Shown here piece by piece: positions 55,346-63,997 of a DNA stretch of 63,997 nt (the stretch's first letter is position 1; every line of letters begins with the position of its first letter). This DNA is from an uncultured Bacteroides sp. Its GTDB lineage: Bacteria > Bacteroidota > Bacteroidia > Bacteroidales > Bacteroidaceae. The stretch covers positions 1 through 63,997 of the forward strand of contig NZ_CAJLKP010000028.1 of NCBI RefSeq assembly GCF_905207245.1. Reading direction: 5' to 3'. The notes under the pieces are model-generated. The model worked only from the letters and a program-made list of their open reading frames with translations. It had not been told where the DNA came from and did no database searches. The translations under genes and the position numbers were made by a program.

Positions 55346-58174
55346 TTAGAACGTGCCCTTGAAACCAAGTTGGTAGAAACGTGTCTGAGGCGCACCGCCT
55401 ACGTTCAGTTCCAGCGCTTTGCGTTCTTTCGCAATGGTGAGCAGGTTGTTTGCATTGGCAAAGAAGCTCAAACCTTTGATGAAAGTACCTCTTAATACTT
55501 TTTGAGGCATCTTGTAAGTCAGCTGAACTTGAGTAAGGTTAAAGCGGTCGTTCTTGTACATCCAGAAGTCCGAAGTGCGGTAATTGTTGGCACCGTCGGT
55601 GGTTGTCAGTCTCGGATAGGTAGCCGTAGCTGCCGTCTCGGGAGTCCAGCGGTTGCGCACCTCTTCAGAGTACTTACCATCACCTTTTACCCAATAGTAT
55701 GAATTGTCTTTCATGCCATAACCGCCTATATAGAGGTTACCCATGGCATAGAGGGTAAAGTCTTTCCACGCTACAGTGAGGTTGATACCACTCATGAAAG
55801 GAGAATCCCAGCGACCCAGCATTACGCGGTCGTTATTATCAATCTTACCATCATTATTCTGGTCTTTGTAACGGATATCGCCCGGCTTCACGTCACCAAA
55901 TGTCTGCGTAGGAGCACTTTCAATTTCGGCTTGGCTTTGGAAGAAACCTTCACTCTGCAAGCCCCAGTGTCCGTTCAAAGGACGATCTATAGCCGACAGA
56001 TAGTCGAACTCTATGTTTTCATCGCGCTTTTTGGCAATGCTCTTATAGTACATACCGCTTACACCGAGGGTAAGGTTCACTTCACCCACTTTTTTATTGG
56101 CATACACACTGAAATCAAAACCTGTACGCTTATCTTCATTGTAGTTTATGAAAGGAATGATAGAAGATGTGGGATAGCCAGTCTGGGTGAAATAGTTGGG
56201 ATACAACGAACTGGTACGGGCCAATCCGCCATCCATCTTACTGCTGAAGAAGTTGAAGTCGAAATTTAACAGCCTGTTCAACAAAGAACCGCGCAAACCT
56301 ACAGTAAACTCTTTACGCTTCACATAGGTCATGTCAAGGTTATCGCCCCGTTGGAACTCAGTGGCAGCCAAACCGCCATTGTCACCCCAACTGTACCATC
56401 CACCCGACTGAATCACTGCCTTATAAAGGAAGTAACCGTCTACATTCTCAGAAGAAGTGATATCGAGATCTTGATTGATAATACCTGCCGAAGCAGTAAG
56501 CATCAAGTCATCGAAGATAGAGTTTTCCATAAACGATTCTTTAGCCAGGTTCCAGCCCAAAGTCAGTGTGGGAGAGAAAGCAAAGCGATTGCCTTCGGGC
56601 AACTTGGTAGAATAAGGCATTGCGGCACTGAAGTCAGCATAATATTTGTGCTGATAGTTATACGATGCCTGAAAACCTAAGTTGGCATTGGTAGTGCGGT
56701 GATAACGTCCACTCTGTTGTGTCTGCCAGGCATTGGCCAAAACCATACCGAAGATATTATGGTCGGCATTGATAGTGCGTTGGTAGTCGAACTGGCCCGA
56801 CACATTGTAGGTGTATCGATAAGCCGAATTATCGATGTTTTCGCTGCCGCTCTTCTCGTCCTTGCCATACTGCGTGATGCTCGTGATGACATCCTTTCCG
56901 TTATAGTTGCTCCATACCGGTGCAAACGTGGCATAACTGCTTTTATATCCCTGATTATAGGTAGAAGCATAGTCAATACCATATTTAGCACGGAAATAAA
57001 GCCCTTTGAGCAATGGAGAAAGATTGATGTCAAAGCGCGTATTGAATTGGAACTGACGGCTCACAAACTTGCTGTCACCGGCTGCGTATGCATCTGCCAC
57101 CGGATTGGTGGGATTTTGCTGCGTACCACCGAAGAAGAATTTGCCATCTTGAATGTAGCTACTGTTGAGCACCGTGTTCAATGAGTTCTTATCATTCGCT
57201 TCGATATAGCTCAGAGGGATGAACGGAGTCACCAGGTGCGGACGCAACGTGGCGGCTTGTCCCCACCAATCTACACTGGCAGCATACGAATCATAGAAAG
57301 TAACATTGGCATCGGCCTGTGCTTTGATAAGTTTGTGCAACTCCATATCCACATTACCGCGAACGAAGAAACGGCTAATGTAATTATCTTCCGTTTTTCC
57401 CACCTTCAAGAGCGATGACTCGCGATAATAACCTGTAGTAGTGTAATACCTCACCTTCCCACTACCGCCAGAGATTTCGGCTATCGCTTCAGAACGGTTG
57501 TATGCTTTCTTCAGATAGTCCGAAGAGTACATATCAAAATTGGGGTAGCGATAGGGATTCGATCCGGATGCATGATTATAAATCGTTTCAGGTGAGTAGT
57601 TGATAGCCTGGCCATCATTCACACGAGCCTCGTTGTAGAGGGTCATATACTCTGCCGAACCCAAATATTTGGGATAAGACTTAGGAGTGTAGAAGCCGGA
57701 ATTGGCATGAATGTTTATTCTGAGATCGCCTATCTCACCACGCTTGGTGGTGATGGAGATAACACCTTTGGCTGCACGCGGACCATAGAGCACTACAGCC
57801 GAGGCTCCTTTTAAAAGCGTAATCTGGTCTATCTCGTGAGGAAGCACGTTGTTTGCATCACGCACCATACCATCTATGATAACGAGGTATTCGGTGTTTC
57901 CCCAGATGTTACCGTTGAAACCACCTACCGCATTGTCTACAAAGCCCAAACTATTGTTCGAATATGCTTTTTCTGACATTTCCTTCATATCGATGACCGA
58001 TACTCCTCCCAACAGATCGTTTCGATCTACGGAACGGAATGCCACTTGTACCTTTGGCAGCGTATCGGTTTGGATAGCTTCCACCAAGTCGGCCAGCGTC
58101 TCTTGAGCGGCAGCAGGTGTGTTAGCAAAAGCCAACGCCGCACAAAATACAAGTCCTTTATATATATGTTTCAT
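55346..58174 (-). CDS. SusC-like TonB-dependent receptor without the N-terminal regulatory-like domain (XusC position)
   Basis: This 942-residue outer-membrane receptor is about 100 residues shorter than the other two SusC proteins here. After the signal peptide (NTPAAAQE) it passes almost directly to the plug domain (NDLLGGVSVIDMKEMSEKAY, YLVIIDGMVRD, GVISITTKRGE), so the carboxypeptidase-regulatory-like beta domain is absent. The barrel is complete and ends FYQLGFKGTF. It pairs with the SusD at 53510. Confidence 0.93.
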   Translation of the reverse strand: MKHIYKGLVFCAALAFANTPAAAQETLADLVEAIQTDTLPKVQVAFRSVDRNDLLGGVSVIDMKEMSEKAYSNNSLGFVDNAVGGFNGNIWGNTEYLVIIDGMVRDANNVLPHEIDQITLLKGASAVVLYGPRAAKGVISITTKRGEIGDLRINIHANSGFYTPKSYPKYLGSAEYMTLYNEARVNDGQAINYSPETIYNHASGSNPYRYPNFDMYSSDYLKKAYNRSEAIAEISGGSGKVRYYTTTGYYRESSLLKVGKTEDNYISRFFVRGNVDMELHKLIKAQADANVTFYDSYAASVDWWGQAATLRPHLVTPFIPLSYIEANDKNSLNTVLNSSYIQDGKFFFGGTQQNPTNPVADAYAAGDSKFVSRQFQFNTRFDINLSPLLKGLYFRAKYGIDYASTYNQGYKSSYATFAPVWSNYNGKDVITSITQYGKDEKSGSENIDNSAYRYTYNVSGQFDYQRTINADHNIFGMVLANAWQTQQSGRYHRTTNANLGFQASYNYQHKYYADFSAAMPYSTKLPEGNRFAFSPTLTLGWNLAKESFMENSIFDDLMLTASAGIINQDLDITSSENVDGYFLYKAVIQSGGWYSWGDNGGLAATEFQRGDNLDMTYVKRKEFTVGLRGSLLNRLLNFDFNFFSSKMDGGLARTSSLYPNYFTQTGYPTSSIIPFINYNEDKRTGFDFSVYANKKVGEVNLTLGVSGMYYKSIAKKRDENIEFDYLSAIDRPLNGHWGLQSEGFFQSQAEIESAPTQTFGDVKPGDIRYKDQNNDGKIDNNDRVMLGRWDSPFMSGINLTVAWKDFTLYAMGNLYIGGYGMKDNSYYWVKGDGKYSEEVRNRWTPETAATATYPRLTTTDGANNYRTSDFWMYKNDRFNLTQVQLTYKMPQKVLRGTFIKGLSFFANANNLLTIAKERKALELNVGGAPQTRFYQLGFKGTF

Positions 58175-58204
58175 TTGATTAGAGTTTTTACGTTAATAAA
58201 ACCA

Positions 58205-60070
58205 TTACCAGCCGGGATTTTGGTAGAACTCCGGATACATTGTCACATCGTCTGTCTTAAACGGTAACCAATAGTGCTTGCCCGAAAGCTTGCGCTCTGT
58301 CACAACCACTTCGCGGAAATTGCGTACCTTGCGTTCTTTAGGATCGGCTGCAGGATCGAATTCCTCTGCACGGTCAAACTTCTGCATGGTCTTGATATTA
58401 TAAGGATACTCGGTCAGCAGTTTCCAGCGACGCAAGTCGTTAAATCGATGGCCTTCGAAAGCCAACTCAACGGCACGCTCACGGCGAACCTCACCCATGA
58501 ATTTTTCCAAGTCAGCGGTGTAAGCAGTAGCAACACCTTCCACACCTGCACGTTCGCGAACTACATTGACTGCATCAACGGCACTCTTTGTGAAAGTGGT
58601 AGCCTTAGCAGTAGGCGAACCATAACCTTGGGCAACAGCCTCGGCATACAACAGATATACTTCTGCCAGACGCAACCAAGACAAATGGAAGTGAGTAGCC
58701 TTACCATAACCATAGTCATTATCATCCTTATTGGCACCCACCGGGATGAACTTGTAATTGAAGTAACCCGTACGACTGGTAGTGCGAGGATCGTTACAGC
58801 AATTACCGCCATCATAAAAGTTGGCGTACTGATATTGCTTGTTATTGTCTGATGGTGCCTTAATCATCTGCACACCGTCATAAATAAAGTTATTATAGAA
58901 GCGCGGATCGCGGCCTTTCCAAGGTTGTTCATCATTGAACTCAGATTGAGGGTCATTAAGAGGCAGACCATTTGCCATACCAAAGTAGTTTACATAGTTG
59001 GCAGCAGGACAGAGAATAATACCGTCACCTTCGCAAATAGCTGCAAGCTGGTAGGAGTTCATCTGACGCCAGTATGAGTCGGCACCGAAAGTAGGGCTGC
59101 GCATAATGGCCTCCGTACCACCGGGCATCAACCAGTTCTGTTCTTTGGTATAAAACAGTGAACTGTATTTATCGAAGCTTACCATAGCATATTGAGTTTG
59201 ACCAGCTTCTACCATATTAAGCACTGTGCCCAATACTTCGGCAGCACGCTTGCAATAGTCAGCATTGTAAGAACGATTGTTATTTTCGCCACCATTCTGC
59301 ATTAAGGGGCTACCTGCATAAAGCAAAGTCTTACCTAAATAAGAGAGCGCCCAAATCTTGTTGGGACGGAAAGCATTGTTACCCTTGGTACGATTACCTG
59401 TAGTAGTGTTATCCCAATCAATAGGAAGCAGGTCAGCAGCACGCTGGAAGTCGGCTGCCATCTTCTCAGCATTTTCTTGATAGCTTTCACGCGGCAAGTT
59501 AAACTGAGCATCGGGAGCAAGAGGCTTCAGCATATAAGGCAAACCACCCCAATAGGTTGTTAGCTGGAAATAAGTCCAGGCACGGAAGAAGTAAAGCTGA
59601 CCTTCAATAAATTCACGCTCCTCTTGTGTGGCATCTTTCAACATACCGTTCTCCAGGGCTTCAATACCAAGGTTGGCCTGACGGATAGCATACCATCCAC
59701 CACCCCAAAGGGACTTAGCAAACCGATCGCCATCTACTTTCCAACTTCTATCCAGGAAGCAATCGCCTTTGTTGAAATAACTACGGTAATTACCACCATC
59801 AATGGCATAACCCATCAGATATTCACCGTTTCCGGTTGTAATAACCTCATCGTCACCCCAGTTGAAAGAACTTACCCAATAGTGCTTGGCTACATCCGGG
59901 ATAACGTTGTAGATCACTTCAACAAATCCTTGGAAGTTATTGAAGTTTTTAAACGCGTCTTCTCGAGAAAGTACAGAGTCAGAATCCCTGTCCAGATAGT
60001 CGGTACATGAAGTAAACATGAGACCGGCAGAGAAGAATGCAAATAGTATGTAAATAATCTTATTTTTCAT
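58205..60070 (-). CDS. SusD-like lipoprotein (XusB position)
   Basis: This 621-residue SusD/RagB lipoprotein has a signal ending LMFTSCTDYLD, followed by the N-terminal SREDAFKNFNNFQGFVEVIY helix, FFRAWTYFQLTTYWGG, and the C-terminal RRERAVELAFEGHRFNDLRRW. It lies 12 bp after the SusC gene at 60083 and forms the first SusCD pair of operon D. Confidence 0.95.
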   Translation of the reverse strand: MKNKIIYILFAFFSAGLMFTSCTDYLDRDSDSVLSREDAFKNFNNFQGFVEVIYNVIPDVAKHYWVSSFNWGDDEVITTGNGEYLMGYAIDGGNYRSYFNKGDCFLDRSWKVDGDRFAKSLWGGGWYAIRQANLGIEALENGMLKDATQEEREFIEGQLYFFRAWTYFQLTTYWGGLPYMLKPLAPDAQFNLPRESYQENAEKMAADFQRAADLLPIDWDNTTTGNRTKGNNAFRPNKIWALSYLGKTLLYAGSPLMQNGGENNNRSYNADYCKRAAEVLGTVLNMVEAGQTQYAMVSFDKYSSLFYTKEQNWLMPGGTEAIMRSPTFGADSYWRQMNSYQLAAICEGDGIILCPAANYVNYFGMANGLPLNDPQSEFNDEQPWKGRDPRFYNNFIYDGVQMIKAPSDNNKQYQYANFYDGGNCCNDPRTTSRTGYFNYKFIPVGANKDDNDYGYGKATHFHLSWLRLAEVYLLYAEAVAQGYGSPTAKATTFTKSAVDAVNVVRERAGVEGVATAYTADLEKFMGEVRRERAVELAFEGHRFNDLRRWKLLTEYPYNIKTMQKFDRAEEFDPAADPKERKVRNFREVVVTERKLSGKHYWLPFKTDDVTMYPEFYQNPGW

Positions 60071-60082
60071 CTTGCTTTCGGA

Positions 60083-63000
60083 TTAAAGTGTGATTTTAAA
60101 ACCTAAATTGAAACGACGTTGAGTGGGATAAGCACTCCATCCACCGGTATTCGACTCACGATCGTCGGGCATATCGGTCCAGAGGAAGAGGTTGTTACCA
60201 TTTACAAACAACTTCAAGCTGCTCAATCCTGAAGCCTTCAGCCATTTCTCTTTAGAGAAGGTGTAAGACAATTCGGCATACTTCAAACGCATATATGAAC
60301 CGTCGAAAAGGAAACGAGTACCATCGGTATACTTGCTTGTCTGGTTCAGCCAGCGAGGCAGAGGCACATCAGCTGTCTGATTGTCGGGACTCCAGTAGCT
60401 GCCTTCGTGGAAAGCAGTGTTGCGAGTGCCGCCCAAGCTGGAAAGTCCTACCGAACGGTTTACGTTGTTCACACCATAGAATTGAACGAAGAAACTCCAA
60501 CCTTTGTAGTCGAAACCTACCTGAAGGTTCATCGTATTCTGCGGAGTATCAGTGAAACCGTATGGTATGTTATCGTTTACGGAAATAACGCCATCGGCAT
60601 CGTAATCAAGAATGATATAATTACCGGGTTTACGACCGCTATCATATTCATCGTGTGCCGTACTGCCATAAAGTTCATCCCAGCTGTTGTAATAGCCATG
60701 ATCTACGTATGAGTAGGTTTGTCCGATAGACTTACCGGCCTTTTTCTGATATTCGGGCTTCAGGAGAGGATCATCCGCTTCCTTAATCTTGCTCACGGCA
60801 TGGGTCAGCGAGGCATTACCCCAAATACGCCAGTTGTCATTCAGTTGCTTGTTCCAGCGTATGTCGAGCTCAAAACCTTCACTGTCTACCTTACCAAGGT
60901 TGGCCACGGGAGCAGATGCACCGAAATAGGAAGGAACGGCACGGTTTCCACCAGTAATCAAGATGTCGGTACGTTTCTCCTTAAAATAGTCGAATGAACC
61001 GGAGATTACTCCGCCAAAGAGGGCGAAGTCGGCAGCGATATCCAGCTTGGTAGCCACTTCCCACTGCAGGTTGGGATTACCCAACTGACTTTGTTGCCAC
61101 CATGAGTATGGACTCTTGGCAGGATCTACTCCTGTCAACGACTGGCGATAGCTGCCACCATTGCTCCAAGTGTCCATATAGAGCCAACGTCCGTTTACGT
61201 TGTCATCTCCAATCTCACCATACGAAGCACGCAACTTCAGCATATCGAGCCACTTCAGATTCAGTTTCTTCACCAAAGGTTCTTCCGAAACCATCCAACC
61301 GATGGCACCTGAATTGAAGAAAGCAAAACGATTTTCTTTGGCAAAGATTTCAGAACCGTTGTAGGCACCGTTATACTCTACCATATAGCGGCTGGCATAA
61401 TCGTAGGTAGCACGGAACACCCAGTTTTCACGATAGTGAGGTTGTTCGCTACCGGTGGCATACTGCTCACGGCTGAAGTTACCCATACCACCCACCGTAT
61501 GATTGCCAAACTTATTGGAGTAGTTCAACTGTGCGGAGTAGTTCATACGACGGTATGTAGCCCAGTTTTGAACAGAACCGGCACCGGTCTTCCATGCATT
61601 GTTGTTCTTGAAGTCGAACTTATATAAGGCATCTGTACTGGTATTGGTATACTCAATACCAGTATCAGGATCAATCCATTTGTGAGCTTCAGCTTCCCAG
61701 TCAGTCGTATCATCCACGCCACGGCCTGTTTCACGGAAAGCATTATCAAAAGCCAGCTTAGCCTGTACGTTCAATCCCTTAAGTAGGAAACCAAGATCCT
61801 GTTCGAGAGTAAAGTCAGTATTCAAACGGTCGTCGGTGGTATAGCCGATACCGTTTACACTAAGGTCCTCATAACTATTAGTAGCAGCCTGAGTCTCGTT
61901 AGGTTTGTAATATCCGAAAGTACCATCGCTATATACAGGCATAAACGAGTCGGGAGCAATACCATAGAAAGCACTCCACACCAGATTTTCATACTGCCCC
62001 TGCGTGGCCTTCTTCACTGCGTGCGACCCGGAGAGGTTGACGCGCAGTTTAGTAGTCTTCGTCAGGTTGAAGTCGAGGTTGCTTCGCACATTGATACGGT
62101 CGTAGCTGAATCCGGGGTCGTAACCTTTTGTGTTGGTTACCTTCTTATATATATCACCCTCGTGCGCAAAGTCTACGGCAGCAAAGTATTTCACGAATTT
62201 CGTACCGCCACTGATATTTACGTTGGCATTATACGATGTAGCCACATCCTTCAGCAGATAGTCCACCCAGTCTACATTGGGGTAGCGTTCAGCTTCGGCT
62301 AGATTGGCGGGATGGCGGTATTTGTTCAATCTGTCCTGCGTCAGGTAGTAGCTCCAAGAATCGGGATGATACGCCAACTCACTCATTATAGATTTATTAC
62401 GAAGGTCGAGTGCATCATACGAATCCATCATATCAGGCAGTTTAGAGTACGTCTTCAATGTCGTACTGGCATTGATGTTGATTACTGCCTTACCTTCTTC
62501 ACCACGCTTGGTGGTAATCAAGATTACACCATTGGCACCACGTACACCGAATACGGCTGTTGCCGATGCGTCTTTCAATACCGAGATGGTTGCTACAGAA
62601 TTGATATCCACTGATGACATGGGACGTTCTACACCGTCCACCAGCACCAGCGGGTCGCTTGAGTTCCACGATGTTACACCACGGATAGTGATTTTCGGGT
62701 CTTCATCACCCGGCTTACCTGTTGTGGTCATAGTTACTACACCCGGAAGATTACCGGTCAGTGCCTGACCTAAACTTGTCACACCACCAGTACGTTCCAA
62801 AGCCTTCGAATTGGTCTGTGCAATAGCACCTACCACCGAGGCCTTTTTCTGCTGTCCGAAACCTACCACTACTACTTCTTCCAGTTGTTGGCTGTCATCT
62901 TCCAATACAACTCTAATTGGCTTCTGTGCCGTTGCTCTGACTTCTTGTGTTGTCATACCGATAAATGAAACAACAAGAGTTACATTGTCGTTGGGAACAG

Positions 63001-63211
63001 CCAACGTAAAGTTTCCATCTATATCTGATATCGTACCTATTGAATTATTTCCTTTCACTACGATGGAAGCTCCGATAACCGTTTCGCCGTTACCGTCCAA
63101 TACTGTTCCTTTTACAGTTACCCCATTTTGTGCTAAAGTTGGCAGACAACTCAATAGCAACAAAAAGAATAGGTAAGGAATCTTTTGAATTTTCTTTGTT
63201 ACATTTTTCAT
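60083..63211 (-). CDS. SusC-like TonB-dependent transporter (XusA position)
   Basis: This is a full-length SusC protein of about 1042 residues. A signal peptide ends LPTLAQ. A carboxypeptidase-regulatory-like domain (VTVKGTVLDGNGETVIGASI, ~30-110), the plug (VVVGFGQQKKASVVGAI, ITIRGVTSWNSSDPLVLVDG) and the barrel ending FNLGFKITL follow. An in-frame ATG two codons upstream (63217) is equally possible. It leads the six-gene leftward operon D and has a phased operator about 230 bp upstream. Confidence 0.95.
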   Translation of the reverse strand: MKNVTKKIQKIPYLFFLLLLSCLPTLAQNGVTVKGTVLDGNGETVIGASIVVKGNNSIGTISDIDGNFTLAVPNDNVTLVVSFIGMTTQEVRATAQKPIRVVLEDDSQQLEEVVVVGFGQQKKASVVGAIAQTNSKALERTGGVTSLGQALTGNLPGVVTMTTTGKPGDEDPKITIRGVTSWNSSDPLVLVDGVERPMSSVDINSVATISVLKDASATAVFGVRGANGVILITTKRGEEGKAVININASTTLKTYSKLPDMMDSYDALDLRNKSIMSELAYHPDSWSYYLTQDRLNKYRHPANLAEAERYPNVDWVDYLLKDVATSYNANVNISGGTKFVKYFAAVDFAHEGDIYKKVTNTKGYDPGFSYDRINVRSNLDFNLTKTTKLRVNLSGSHAVKKATQGQYENLVWSAFYGIAPDSFMPVYSDGTFGYYKPNETQAATNSYEDLSVNGIGYTTDDRLNTDFTLEQDLGFLLKGLNVQAKLAFDNAFRETGRGVDDTTDWEAEAHKWIDPDTGIEYTNTSTDALYKFDFKNNNAWKTGAGSVQNWATYRRMNYSAQLNYSNKFGNHTVGGMGNFSREQYATGSEQPHYRENWVFRATYDYASRYMVEYNGAYNGSEIFAKENRFAFFNSGAIGWMVSEEPLVKKLNLKWLDMLKLRASYGEIGDDNVNGRWLYMDTWSNGGSYRQSLTGVDPAKSPYSWWQQSQLGNPNLQWEVATKLDIAADFALFGGVISGSFDYFKEKRTDILITGGNRAVPSYFGASAPVANLGKVDSEGFELDIRWNKQLNDNWRIWGNASLTHAVSKIKEADDPLLKPEYQKKAGKSIGQTYSYVDHGYYNSWDELYGSTAHDEYDSGRKPGNYIILDYDADGVISVNDNIPYGFTDTPQNTMNLQVGFDYKGWSFFVQFYGVNNVNRSVGLSSLGGTRNTAFHEGSYWSPDNQTADVPLPRWLNQTSKYTDGTRFLFDGSYMRLKYAELSYTFSKEKWLKASGLSSLKLFVNGNNLFLWTDMPDDRESNTGGWSAYPTQRRFNLGFKITL

Positions 63212-63444
63212 TACCATTAGTTTAAGATATTAATAACTACATTCTCTTTTACTTAGCTATTTCAGGGATAGCCTTAACTGTCATCATACTTGCATTTCAT
63301 ACATTAATTAGCCTTTAAGATTAATAGATAAATTATTAGCGTTTATATTATTGCTACATTTCTTCACATTTAGGACTATTCTCGAGAGGAAAGCGTTTTT
63401 CACTTGGTGTTTTCCAATCATTAGAACAGGCTTCTTCACGGCAA

Positions 63445-63553
63445 CAAATGTATCCAACTAAAATGAAACAGTTGACATGATTATGCTACACAGTTTTTTG
63501 ATAGCATTACATCTTTATTTTCAATGTTACATTTTTCTTTGATGGCATTACAG
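63445..63553 (-). promoter_or_regulatory. Operon D promoter with four phased ATGTWACAT-like repeats
   Basis: On the minus strand the motifs start at 63553 (CTGTAATGC), 63532 (ATGTAACAT), 63512 (ATGTAATGC) and 63491 (GTGTAGCAT), spaced 21, 20 and 21 bp. The -7 box TACATTTG is at 63452-63445, 39 bp after the last repeat start, as in operon C. The untranslated leader to 63211 is about 230 nt and AT-rich, with no reading frame. The rest of 63554-63909 shows no gene. Confidence 0.75.
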
Positions 63554-63909
63554 ATTCGTCTATAACTATTTATGAACAAATAGATTACAAACGAGCAAAG
63601 CATCATAAATTCAAGAAGTTTTTTCAGTAATAACAGTCTGTTTGAGAAGAAAAAAGTATAAGAAAAAAGAATATAAAAATGCTATATAAACACAAGAAAA
63701 CGTGAGGTGGTAACGTACTGCAAAAAATATGTAACCCATCTGTTAGAGCCTAAAAAAGCTTATTATCCCTTTATCGGGCAAATACATTCATTAACACTTT
63801 AAGCAAAAGACCAACCTAAACACTATGTTACAGCAAAGAGAAACGATATCATGATATGGAAAACAGGAGAGGAATTCATTAAAGGAAAGAAAGGAAAGAA
63901 GGTAATTGA

Positions 63910-63997
63910 GTTGACAAGGGGACAAGTTGACAAGGAGACAAGGGGGCTGCGCAATGCTTCTATGCCGCATGGAACCTTGTTTCCTTGTCAACTTGTC
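63910..63997. repeat. Palindromic repeat at the right edge
   Basis: Arms 63921-63943 and 63975-63997 are inverted copies with 22 of 23 matches. The left side has an extra GTTGACAAGGG unit, so the element probably continues past the window. Its GACAAGTTGACAAGG core is the same as in the repeat that encodes the GH10-GH43 linker at 30967. A frame over it (63791-63991, minus) is not a gene. Confidence 0.8.

Noticed and set aside
63791..63991. A 66-codon minus-strand frame at the right edge
   Set aside because: Its sequence (LLVNLSPCQLNY) is a translation of the palindromic repeat, not a protein family.

Overview
The window is a piece of a Bacteroides chromosome. The evidence is SusC/SusD outer-membrane pairs, hybrid two-component system (HTCS) regulators, lipoproteins with a Cys soon after a short hydrophobic leader, and promoters of the Bacteroides type (-7 box TAnnTTTG). 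From memory, GH10 xylanases whose catalytic domain is split by CBM4_9-like modules resemble those described from Bacteroides intestinalis and relatives. I treat that species placement as likely but unproven.

Positions 1-13167 are ordinary core genome. A leftward ftsK-lolA-like-trxB cluster (trxB runs off the window) diverges from a rightward DUF5063 / 3'-5' exonuclease / rlmI group. A candidate orphan small RNA follows, then an NupG-like permease, a DUF151-UVR protein, rsmE, a DUF4836 lipoprotein and a two-gene ABC exporter split by a 170-bp palindromic repeat.

Positions 13176-63217 are one very large xylan utilisation region. It contains HTCS1 (leftward); operon A, SusC-SusD-surface glycan-binding protein-GH10 (17705-26343); operon B, GH35-GPH transporter-GH10/GH43 fusion-GH43-Gfo/Idh oxidoreductase-GH67 (26586-36672); HTCS2 (37202-41287); leftward operon C, GH10-GH5-CE1 esterase-CE6/GH95 fusion (48945 to 41362); a relic zone with two pseudogenes; and leftward operon D, SusC-SusD-SusC-SusD-DUF1735 lipoprotein-GH10 (63211 to 50213), which has the gene order of the xus cluster of xylan-degrading Bacteroidetes.

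Inferred pathway: surface lipoprotein xylanases and binding proteins cut and hold xylan, and SusCD pairs import oligosaccharides. Periplasmic GH10, GH43, GH67, GH95, GH5 and esterases remove 4-O-methylglucuronate, acetyl, hydroxycinnamoyl, galactose and arabinose decorations. The GPH carrier moves short oligosaccharides inward, and a GH43 without signal peptide finishes them in the cytoplasm. The enzyme set (GH67, GH95, CE6, CE1) points to heavily decorated glucuronoarabinoxylan.

The most striking non-coding signal is a shared operator. Operons A, B, C and D each have three or four copies of ATGTWACAT at 20-21 bp spacing upstream of a TAnnTTTG box, at nearly the same distance in three of the four, which suggests one HTCS regulon. 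A second signal is palindromic repeat elements lying in frame inside enzyme genes, one of them forming the linker of the GH10/GH43 fusion. A third is a duplicated intercistronic hairpin element in operon C with compensatory base changes.
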